28,089 nucleotides of DNA. Origin: CAYNLG01 sp964397995 (lineage in GTDB: Bacteria; Planctomycetota; Phycisphaerae; FEN-1346). Position numbers and translations under genes: made by a program. The stretch covers positions 1-28,089 of the forward strand of contig CAYNLG010000051.1 of NCBI GenBank assembly GCA_964397995.1, in the 5' to 3' direction. The notes under the pieces are model-generated. The model made no database searches and was not told the DNA's origin. It saw only the letters and a list, made by a program, of their open reading frames with translations. This document shows, piece after piece, positions 22,312-28,089 of this stretch (its first letter is position 1; each line of letters starts with the position of its first letter).

Positions 22312-22719
22312 ATGCCGACGCGCACGCAGATTTCCATCGCCATGAGCAACGAGGTCGGGGCCCTGTGCCGCCTGTGCGGCGTCCTGGCCCGGGCCGAAGT
22401 CAACATCCTGGGCCTCGACATCGACGACTGCACCGACGAGGGGTTCATCCGGCTCATCGTCGACGACCCCGCCAAGGCCCAGAAGGTCCTCGACCAGACG
22501 GGGACCATGCACGTCGAGCAACCGGTCCTGATGCTGGACCTGGCGAACGAGCCGGGGGCCCTGCAGCGCGTGGCGGCCCTGTTGGCCGAGGCCCAGGTCA
22601 ACATCCACTACGCCTACGGGACGGCGGACCTGGCCGGTCGCGGCGGGGCGCTGGTGCTGCGGGTGTCGGACCTGGCGAAGGCCGAAGAGGTGCTCGCGCC
22701 GCTGGAGCCGGGCGCGTAG
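22312..22719 (+). CDS. Small protein made of two ACT domains
   Basis: 135 residues; the ATG at 22312 follows GGAGGGG. The first ACT domain (about 5-65) begins 'QISIAMSNEVGALCRLCGVL' and the second (about 70-132) has 'MLDLANEPGALQRVAALLAE' then 'VNIHYAYG'. The N/D-x-P/V-G-A-L loop in both is where ACT domains bind amino acids. No catalytic domain is present, which fits the stand-alone double-ACT regulators found in many bacteria. The ligand is unknown. Its last five codons (LEPGA, stop) lie in the first copy of the 51-bp direct repeat. Confidence 0.88.
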   Translation: MPTRTQISIAMSNEVGALCRLCGVLARAEVNILGLDIDDCTDEGFIRLIVDDPAKAQKVLDQTGTMHVEQPVLMLDLANEPGALQRVAALLAEAQVNIHYAYGTADLAGRGGALVLRVSDLAKAEEVLAPLEPGA

Positions 22720-22752
22720 GGCCTCCCCTGCCGCGGCACATCGGCCGGCAAC
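22702..22752. repeat. 51-bp direct repeat, left copy
   Basis: Identical to 23778-23828 except for one base (G at 22712, A at 23788). It covers the last six codons of the double-ACT gene plus 33 bases downstream and contains the 10-bp palindrome TGCCGCGGCA (22729-22738). A second shared block, GGGCGGGGCGCC, follows at 22780-22791, 27 bases after this copy, and at 23830-23841, one base after the right copy. Confidence 0.9.
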
Positions 22753-22839
22753 ACGCGGACCCGAGAGGCCGCCGGCGAAGGGCGGGGCGCCGCTTCAGAG
22801 CAGGCGCGCGTGCCCCGAGCCTGGACCACGCATAGGGAT

Positions 22840-22867
22840 TTGTCTTGGCGCCGAACAGCCGTATACT
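22840..22867 (+). promoter_or_regulatory. Promoter of the two-gene HEPN cassette
   Basis: TTGTCT (22840-22845) and TATACT (22862-22867) are 16 bases apart. The predicted start near 22874 lies about 33 bases before the ATG at 22907. The cassette thus brings its own promoter inside the direct repeats. Confidence 0.52.
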
Positions 22868-22906
22868 ATAGAAGGGCTCGCGCCGCGGACGATGGAAGAG
22901 GCAGCC

Positions 22907-23362
22907 ATGGCTACCGACACGACGCTCAACTGGATCGCGCTCGACTGCTCGGACGAGGGGTCGCGCGTCGTCGTGACGCCGGAGAACGAGGACCGGTTCG
23001 TGATGAGCGTGCGCGATGCCGCCGAGGCCTGCCGCGCCGCCTACGACCGCGACTGCTTCGTCCGGCAGTTCCAGGCCCTTCTGGAGCGGCTGGCCGGGTG
23101 GCTCCATGGCCGCCGCGACGCCGTGGCCGAGGCGTTCGTCACCGTGCGCGATGCGGATCTTCTGTTTGTGATCATCCAGCGGCAGACGGCGTTCGACCCG
23201 GCCATGGAGGACGCCCTGACGGAGCTGGACCTGGCGGTGGCCGGCGACGCGGCTTTCGACCGGTTGCACCTGAACGTTCTGGCCTTGCCGCACACCGCCG
23301 AGACGGCCTACGCGACGTTCCTGCATCCCCAGTACACGTGGGCCCTGAAGCATGGCGAGTGA
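22907..23362 (+). CDS. Unknown conserved-looking protein, partner of the HEPN-like gene
   Basis: 151 residues if it starts at the ATG at 22907, for which GGAAGAGG is a good Shine-Dalgarno; an in-frame ATG at 22892 would add five residues. I do not recognise a named domain. The sequence is mixed alpha/beta: a charged N-terminal part with 'NEDRFVMSVRDAAEACRAAYD', a strand 'DLLFVIIQRQ', and an ending 'FDRLHLNVLALPHTAETAYATFL'. It has no signal peptide or membrane helix. Its last 11 bases overlap the HEPN-like gene, so the two are almost surely expressed together. A toxin-antitoxin or regulator-effector pair is one reading. Confidence 0.65.
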   Translation: MATDTTLNWIALDCSDEGSRVVVTPENEDRFVMSVRDAAEACRAAYDRDCFVRQFQALLERLAGWLHGRRDAVAEAFVTVRDADLLFVIIQRQTAFDPAMEDALTELDLAVAGDAAFDRLHLNVLALPHTAETAYATFLHPQYTWALKHGE

Positions 23363-23795
23363 GGCCGCCCACGTCCGCCTCGTCCGCCGCAACCAAGCCA
23401 CCATCGACACGTTGCGTGCGGATCCGGCGGCGCACGCCGAGTGGATCACGACCATCGCGTTCTACAAGGCGCTGCACCTGGTGGAAGCGGTATTCGCGGA
23501 CGACCCGAACGTGCGCCACGCCACAAGCCACGACCACCGTGCCGCCCACCTGAAAAGGAACAACCGGTACCGGCAGATCTGGCGGCACTATCGGCCTCCC
23601 TGGGCCGCCTCCATGGTGGCGCGATACCTGCAGGACACCGGCACCGGCGGACAGTCGTACGAGTCCTTTGCCGACTACCCCTCGCCCGACCAGATCGAGG
23701 GGCAAATCCTGCGCCACTACCTGCGGCAAGTGGAGGCGAGTGCCCGGAAGCTCATGTCGCCGGCGGCGCGGGCGCAACTGGAGCCGGACGCGTAG
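23352..23795 (+). CDS. HEPN-like helical protein
   Basis: 147 residues, nearly all helical. The segment 'EWITTIAFYKALHLVEAVFA' is the typical second helix of HEPN-like proteins ('YYA.lH..eA'), and two R-x4-H candidates follow: RHATSH and RQIWRH. In HEPN RNases an R-x4-6-H motif is catalytic; many HEPN proteins in toxin-antitoxin and defence loci cleave RNA. Which motif, if either, is active here cannot be decided from sequence. It starts 11 bases inside the upstream gene. Its final codons (LEPDA, stop) lie in the right 51-bp repeat and parallel the LEPGA end of the ACT protein, so its C-terminus may have been borrowed from that gene. Confidence 0.6.
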   Translation: MASEAAHVRLVRRNQATIDTLRADPAAHAEWITTIAFYKALHLVEAVFADDPNVRHATSHDHRAAHLKRNNRYRQIWRHYRPPWAASMVARYLQDTGTGGQSYESFADYPSPDQIEGQILRHYLRQVEASARKLMSPAARAQLEPDA

Positions 23796-23828
23796 GGCCT
23801 CCCCTGCCGCGGCACATCGGCCGGCAAC
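23778..23828. repeat. 51-bp direct repeat, right copy
   Basis: Second copy of 22702-22752, 1,076 bases downstream, with one mismatch. It holds the last six codons of the HEPN-like gene in the same reading frame as the ACT gene's end, and the same TGCCGCGGCA palindrome (23805-23814). It ends 20 bases before the stop of the convergent MATE gene. Confidence 0.9.
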
Positions 23829-23848
23829 GGGGCGGGGCGCCTCTGCAC

Positions 23849-25222
23849 CTACGGCACGCCCGGTCCGGGGCCCTCGACGCGGCACGCCTCCCGGGTCTGC
23901 CACAGGTCGCGGCCGAGGAGGGCCAGGGCCAGCAGCGCCGCCCCCAGGTCCGTCACCGGCAGGGCCAGCCAGATACCTTCCAGGCCCATCGCCCGCGAGA
24001 GCAGCAGCACCGCCGGCACGAACAGGACCAGCTGGCGCGTGATGCCGAGGAGGGTGGCGGTGCGCGGCCGATGGACGGCCTGGAAGTAGCGGGCGGCCAG
24101 CATGAAGAAGGCCATCGGCAGCAGGGCCGGGGCGAACAGGCGCAGGGCCGTGACCGTCGTGGCCTCCAGTTCCGGAGCATCCTCCATGAAGAGGCCCGCG
24201 ATGGCTCCCGGGGCGAGCTCGACCCCCGCCAGGACAGTGGCCCCCGCGGCCAGGGCGGCGCCCATGGCCAGGAGGAGGGTGCGGCGGACGCGGCACGGCT
24301 GCTCGGCGCCGTAGTTGAAACCGACGATGGGGAGCATGCCGTCGCCGATGCCGAAGAAGATCATCAGGCTGAGGCTGCGGACGGCGAAGACGACGCCCAT
24401 GGCGGCAATGCCCAGCTTCCCGCCGCGCGCCATCAGCCGCTCGTTCAGCAGCGCGTTCTGGAAGGCCCCGGTGGCGGCGATGAGGAACGGGGCGAAGCCG
24501 AGGGAGAGCATCTCGCGGACGACGTGCCAGCGCGGCCGAAGGTCGCGGAGGCGGAGGGCCAGCGGCCCGCGTCCGCGGAGGAAGTGCCCGAGGCCCCACG
24601 CGAGGGCCAGGACCTGGGCGATGAGGGTGGCGACGGCGGCCCCGCGGACGCCCATCCCGAGGACCTCGATGAAGACGGGGTCGAGGGCGATGTTGAGGGC
24701 CGCCGAAGCGACCATGATCATGGCCGCCAGCCGCGGGCGGCCCGCGCCGCGGAGGGTGAAGGTCAGGCCGATGCCGACCTGCACCAGCGGCAGGCCGCCC
24801 AGGATGACCTGGAGATAGTCGCGGGCGAAGGGGCGGACCGCCTCGGCCGTCCCGAGCAGGTCGAGGATCGGGTCCAGGAGCACGAGGCCCGCGATGGCCA
24901 GGACGACGCCGGTGCCGACCATGACGCCGACCATGTTGCCGAGGGCGCGGTGGGCGCGGTCGGGGTCGCGGCGGCCGAGGCTGATGGGGATGAGGGTGGC
25001 GGCCCCGCCGGCGACGAGCTGGACAAAGGCGATCTGCGTCAGCATGAGCGGGAACGCGACCGTCAGGCCCCCGAGCCCTTCGGGGCCGACGAAGTGGCCG
25101 ACGAAGATGCGGTCCACGATGTTGTACAGGGCGTGGGCCACCAGGCCGACGAGGGCGGCCCCGGTGAAGTGGACGAGCAGGCGGCCGACGGGATCGGTGC
25201 CGAGCTGGGGGTCGCGCCGCAT
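23849..25222 (-). CDS. MATE-family efflux transporter
   Basis: 457 residues, the usual MATE length, with about twelve transmembrane helices in two pseudo-repeats. Recognisable family segments are 'LYNIVDRIFVGHFVGPEGLG' near the N-terminus, 'VGIGLTFTLRGAGRPRLA' (the 'R..G...P' loop between TM5 and TM6), and 'GDGMLPIVGFNYGAEQPCRV' (the 'P..G.N.GA' motif opening the second half). MATE proteins export cationic drugs, dyes or metabolites using Na+ or H+. The ATG at 25222 is chosen because it leaves a normal cytoplasmic N-terminus. It begins 11 bases after the kinase stop and is likely co-transcribed with it. Confidence 0.92.
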   Translation of the reverse strand: MRRDPQLGTDPVGRLLVHFTGAALVGLVAHALYNIVDRIFVGHFVGPEGLGGLTVAFPLMLTQIAFVQLVAGGAATLIPISLGRRDPDRAHRALGNMVGVMVGTGVVLAIAGLVLLDPILDLLGTAEAVRPFARDYLQVILGGLPLVQVGIGLTFTLRGAGRPRLAAMIMVASAALNIALDPVFIEVLGMGVRGAAVATLIAQVLALAWGLGHFLRGRGPLALRLRDLRPRWHVVREMLSLGFAPFLIAATGAFQNALLNERLMARGGKLGIAAMGVVFAVRSLSLMIFFGIGDGMLPIVGFNYGAEQPCRVRRTLLLAMGAALAAGATVLAGVELAPGAIAGLFMEDAPELEATTVTALRLFAPALLPMAFFMLAARYFQAVHRPRTATLLGITRQLVLFVPAVLLLSRAMGLEGIWLALPVTDLGAALLALALLGRDLWQTREACRVEGPGPGVP

Positions 25223-25233
25223 CGCCGGCGCCG

Positions 25234-26033
25234 CTACTTCAGCACGAGCAGGAGGATGTTGACGACGATGGAGACGCCCAGGATGACGATCAGCACGATC
25301 GAGAGCTGATTGACCGCGAACGGCTCGGAGGGCGCGGCCTCGGGGGGGGCGGCCTCGTCCAGGCCCTCGCCCTCGGCCAGGCCTTCCATCAGGTTCTCCC
25401 CCATGCCGACCAGTTCGCGGGCGATGCGCGGCGGCTCGCCGGCGGCCACGGACCGCAGGTCCACCAGCAGGTCCTCGGTGGAGCGGTAGCGGTCCTCGCG
25501 GCGTTTGCTCATCATGACCTCGACGACCTCGCTCGCGCCGGCCGACAGGTCCGGGTTGACGTGGTCGGGCGGGGTCAGGTTGGCCGTCACGTGCCTCTTC
25601 ATGATCTCCTGGGGCGAGCCGCCCGTGTACGGCGGGCGCCCGGTGAGCATCTCGTAGAGGGTCGCCCCGAGGGAGTAGATGTCGGCCCGGAAGTCGATCT
25701 CCGGGTCGCCGCGCACCTGTTCCGGGGCGATGTAGTAGGGCGTGCCGTAGGCCTTGCCGGCCTCCTCCAGGGCGCTCTCGGCGTCGGCGGTATGGCGCGC
25801 CAGGCCCATGTCGGCAAGCTTCGCCACGCCGTCGGTCGTCAGCATGACGTTCTGGGGCTTGACGTCGCGGTGGATGAACCCGCGCGAGTGGGCGTGGGCC
25901 AGGGCCTCGGTCACCTGGAGGATGATGCGGACGGCCTCGGCTTCCTCCAGCGGACCGCCGCGCTCCTGCATCAGGTCCGCCACGGTGCGGGGCGGGTCGA
26001 TCATCTCCATCAGGAAGTAGACGTAGCCGTCCG
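25234..26033 (-). CDS. Ser/Thr protein kinase, C-terminal fragment with membrane anchor (cut by N-gap)
   Basis: 266 codons up to the gap. It runs from the hinge (DGYVYFLMEMID) through helix E, catalytic loop HRDVKPQN, an unusual DMG in place of DFG (LADMGLARH), the activation segment GTPYYIAPEQV, 'DIYSLGATLYEMLTGRPPY' and the rest of the C-lobe. A Glu/Ala-rich linker leads to one C-terminal transmembrane helix ending VVNILLLVLK. This is a Hanks-type (PknB-like) kinase whose catalytic domain is cytosolic. The N-lobe is missing because of the Ns. The hinge to helix E segment appears a second time, in diverged form, on the other side of the gap, so this is probably not the same gene as the N-terminal fragment. 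Confidence 0.85.
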
Positions 26034-26043
26034 NNNNNNNNNN
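26034..26043. other. Assembly gap (ten Ns)
   Basis: A run of exactly ten Ns inside kinase coding sequence. Its length is probably a scaffolder default, so the true distance is unknown, and the preserved reading frame across it carries no meaning. Confidence 0.98.
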
Positions 26044-26625
26044 GGCGTGGGCCAGGGCCTCGGCAATCTGGATGATGATGCGGATGGACTCGGTCTCGCC
26101 CAGGCCCTTGGGGCGGGCCTTGAGCATGTCGTGGGCGGTCGTGCCGTCGACGTACTCCATGATGAAGTAGGAGTACCCGTCGGCCTCGCCGGCGTCGATG
26201 GCCTGGACGATGTTGTTGTGGGAGAGTTGGGCGGCCGAGCGGGCCTCCTGGATGAAGCGTTTGCGGCTCTCGGGCTCGCGGGCCCGCTGCGAGAGCAGGA
26301 TCTTCACCGCGACGACCCGGTCGACGGAGACCTGGCGGCCCTTGTACACCACCGCCTGGCTGCCGCGCCCCACCTTCTCCAGCAACTGGACGCCGGGAAT
26401 CTGGACGGCGGGGGCGGCGGTCTCTTCCTTCATGGTGGCCACGGCGCGGCGGGCCTGGCTCTCGGTGATGGCGCCGACGGCGACGCAGGCCTCGGGCAGC
26501 GACAGGTCCTTGCCGTCGACCTGGGCCTGGTTGAGGCGGGCCCGCGCGGCGCGGACCTCGGCCTCGGTCGCGAGGCCGCGATCCACGAGGTACTGCTCGA
26601 ACCGGGCTTCCGGCACCTGGGCCAT
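26044..26625 (-). CDS. Ser/Thr protein kinase, N-terminal fragment (cut by N-gap)
   Basis: 194 codons from the ATG at 26625. The first 70 residues form a helical domain ('FEQYLVDRGLATEAEVRAAR', 'LPEACVAVGAITESQARRAV') like the small N-terminal domains of some planctomycete and myxobacterial kinases. The kinase N-lobe follows: Gly-rich loop VGRGSQAVVYKG, VAVKIL with the ATP lysine, helix C 'RFIQEARSAAQLSHNNIV', hinge YFIMEYVDG, and helix E up to EALAHA, where it meets the gap. A longer start at 26691 is rejected because the predicted promoter overlaps it. The catalytic loop is lost in the gap. Confidence 0.82.
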
Positions 26626-26662
26626 ATGGGCGCGAAGGGCTCCCCCGATGGGCAGACCCCGA

Positions 26663-26691
26663 ACTATGAGCCCCGCCGCAGAAGGTGTCAA
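26663..26691 (-). promoter_or_regulatory. Promoter of the kinase/MATE transcription unit
   Basis: Minus strand consensus TTGACA (26686-26691) and CATAGT (26663-26668) are 17 bases apart. Predicted start near 26656, about 30 bases before the ATG at 26625. Its -35 is back to back with that of the divergent promoter at 26699-26728. Confidence 0.55.
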
Positions 26692-26698
26692 TCGAAAA

Positions 26699-26728
26699 TT
26701 GACGCGGCGGCCGGCACGGCTCTATAAT
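26699..26728 (+). promoter_or_regulatory. Promoter of the CoA-activase gene
   Basis: TTGACG (26699-26704) and perfect TATAAT (26723-26728) are 18 bases apart. The start near 26735 leaves a leader of about 138 bases before the GTG at 26873. Together with the divergent -35 it forms the inverted repeat GTCAAT-N5-ATTGAC. Confidence 0.6.
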
Positions 26729-26831
26729 GCCGAGATTCCATCGGGCCGGCCCGAGCGCGCGCCGGTCCGTGGCCGCGGAGCCGCGCCGCACCCGCGGGGC
26801 GGCCGAGAGCGAGACGCGAGAGGGGATAACG

Positions 26832-26857
26832 CATCCGGCCCCCGCCCTTGCCGGATG
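26832..26857 (+). promoter_or_regulatory. Leader hairpin just upstream of the CoA-activase start
   Basis: CATCCGGC (26832-26839) pairs perfectly with GCCGGATG (26850-26857) around a 10-base loop, and the Shine-Dalgarno GGGAGGG follows within three bases. Such a stem could influence ribosome access. No known riboswitch is recognised. Confidence 0.4.
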
Positions 26858-26872
26858 ACGGGAGGGACGCGC

Positions 26873-28089
26873 GTGTACCTGGGAATCGACATCGGCTCGG
26901 TCAGCGTGAACCTCGTCCTCGTGGACGACGCCCTGGGCGTCCATCGCGAGGCGTACATCCGGACCCGGGGCAAGCCCCTGGAGACCGCCCTGGAGGCCCT
27001 GGAGGCGTTTCTGGCGGAGGTGCCCACCTCCCAGATCGAGGGCGTGGCCCTGACGGGCGCCGGCACGGCGGTCCTCGGCGAGCTCTACGACATGGCCCCG
27101 GTCAACGAGGTCATCGCCCAGGCCAAGGCCACCGCGGCGCTGTACCCGGACGTGCGGACGATCATCGAGATCGGCGGCGAGGACTCGAAGCTGGTCCTGC
27201 TGGAGGAGGACCCGAAGACCGGCCGCCTCCGCGTCCGCGACTTCGCGATGAACACGCTGTGCGCCGCCGGGACGGGCAGCTTCCTGGACCAGCAGGCGTC
27301 GCGGCTGGGAGTCTCGATCGAGCGGCAGTGGGGCGAGATGGCCCTGAAGTCCGAGTACGTCCCGCGCATCGCCGGCCGCTGCTCGGTTTTCGCCAAGAGC
27401 GACATGATCCACCTCCAGCAGGAGGGGACGCCCGACTACGACATCGTGGCCGGCCTCTGCTTCGCCATGGCCCGTAACTTCAAGGCCGTCATCGGCAAGG
27501 GCAAGACCTTCGCCCCGCGGATCGCGTTCCAGGGCGGCGTGGCCGCCAACGCGGGCATGGTCCGGGCCTTCACCGAGACGCTGGACCTGGCCGAGGGCGA
27601 GCTGCTCATCCCGGACCACTTCGCCTCGATGGGCGCGATCGGCGCCGTGGTGGTCGCCCGCGAGCTGGGCACCCTCGGCCGCCTCGACTCCGTGGCGCCG
27701 CTGAAGGAGTACCTGGCGTCGCGGCGGTACGGGGGCGGCGAGCTGCACCCGCCGCTGGAGAACGACGGCTACGCCATCCGGACCGAGCCGGACGCGTTCC
27801 CGGAGGGGACCGAGCCGGTGGACGTCTTCGTCGGCGTGGACGTCGGGAGCATCTCGACGAACGTGGTGGCGGTCGACGCCGAGGGGCGCGTCCTGGCGCG
27901 CGAGTACCTGATGACCGCCGGCCGCCCCCTGGCGGCCGTCACCGACGGCCTCTACAAGGTGGGCACCGCTCTGGAGGCGCGCGGCGGCGCGGGCCGTGTG
28001 CGGGTCCGCGGGTGCGCGACGACGGGCTCCGGCCGGTACCTGACGGGCGACTTCATCGGGGCCGACATCGTCAAGAACGAGATCACCGC
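26873..28089 (+). CDS. BadF/BadG/BcrA/HgdC-type CoA-activase ATPase (partial, cut by window end)
   Basis: 405 codons from a GTG preceded by GGGAGGG; the frame stays open to the right edge. The first ASKHA ATPase domain (1-270) has 'YLGIDIGSVSVNLVLVDD' (phosphate-1 loop), 'IIEIGGEDSKL' (phosphate-2), and cysteines C130 (NTLCAAGTGSF) and C170 (AGRCSVFAKSD), which match the two HgdC cysteines that hold a [4Fe-4S] cluster between subunits. A second copy starts near residue 317 (VFVGVDVGSISTNVVAVD). Two tandem domains are typical of the very large activase proteins of about 1,000-1,500 residues, which go on to DUF2229 and HgdB-like parts. By family knowledge these use ATP to push electrons onto dehydratases or reductases. 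The partner is unknown. Confidence 0.9.
   Translation, partial: MYLGIDIGSVSVNLVLVDDALGVHREAYIRTRGKPLETALEALEAFLAEVPTSQIEGVALTGAGTAVLGELYDMAPVNEVIAQAKATAALYPDVRTIIEIGGEDSKLVLLEEDPKTGRLRVRDFAMNTLCAAGTGSFLDQQASRLGVSIERQWGEMALKSEYVPRIAGRCSVFAKSDMIHLQQEGTPDYDIVAGLCFAMARNFKAVIGKGKTFAPRIAFQGGVAANAGMVRAFTETLDLAEGELLIPDHFASMGAIGAVVVARELGTLGRLDSVAPLKEYLASRRYGGGELHPPLENDGYAIRTEPDAFPEGTEPVDVFVGVDVGSISTNVVAVDAEGRVLAREYLMTAGRPLAAVTDGLYKVGTALEARGGAGRVRVRGCATTGSGRYLTGDFIGADIVKNEIT

Noticed and set aside
22702..22760. An integron attC site flanking the HEPN cassette
   Set aside because: The 51-bp repeat lacks the RYYYAAC and GTTRRRY core sites and the long imperfect palindrome; no integron integrase is present.
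23849..27748. A single 1,299-residue minus-strand protein spanning MATE, kinase shadow and the N-gap
   Set aside because: Only the last 457 residues are MATE-like. The rest is an off-frame reading of the kinase and an antisense reading of the activase joined through Ns.

Overview
The window is one high-GC chromosomal segment with 26 CDS models, counting two kinase fragments and one gene cut by the right edge, and no rRNA, tRNA or CRISPR that I can see. A planctomycete (Planctomycetota, possibly Phycisphaerae-like) is the best guess. The reasons are a large secreted protein with a dockerin-like segment and a PEP-CTERM tail, pairs of secreted paralogues including LamG-like ones, a membrane-anchored Ser/Thr kinase, a ComB-like phosphatase, a DUF4416 protein and a two-domain CoA-activase. 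The run of ten Ns at 26034-26043 shows this is a scaffolded draft, probably a metagenome bin. The taxonomic call is inference.

Left part (88-8430): a 6-phosphofructokinase and the PEP-CTERM protein on the minus strand; two tandem secreted, charged helical paralogues on the plus strand; then a minus-strand pair, a HEAT-repeat lipoprotein followed by an XRE repressor with an S24 self-cleavage domain.

Centre (8635-13700): a compact plus-strand module behind a near-consensus promoter. In order it holds a double-HTH regulator, an opposed ASCH-domain gene, an ABC-type ATPase without a transporter, a GNAT acetyltransferase, a small-terminase-like HTH protein, a ParB/Srx-fold protein and a complete large terminase with ATPase and nuclease residues intact. 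Three junctions are 4-bp ATGA overlaps. No portal, capsid, tail or integrase gene follows; a terminator-like hairpin and a convergent housekeeping-type operon do. This capsid-less terminase island is the best candidate for an undescribed system.

Right part (13728-28089): a minus-strand operon of two LamG-like secreted paralogues and a TPR protein; a one-HKD phospholipase-D-like protein; then plus-strand ComB, DUF4416, a polyprenyl-phosphate GlcNAc-1-P transferase-type enzyme, an O-antigen ligase-like protein with a TPR tail, and a double-ACT protein. The two membrane enzymes suggest surface polysaccharide synthesis. A two-gene cassette (an unknown protein plus a HEPN-like protein) follows, flanked by 51-bp direct repeats with one mismatch. 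The window ends with a MATE transporter, Ser/Thr kinase sequence broken by the N-gap (it looks like parts of two paralogous kinases) and, divergently, the start of a large BadF/HgdC-type CoA-activase.
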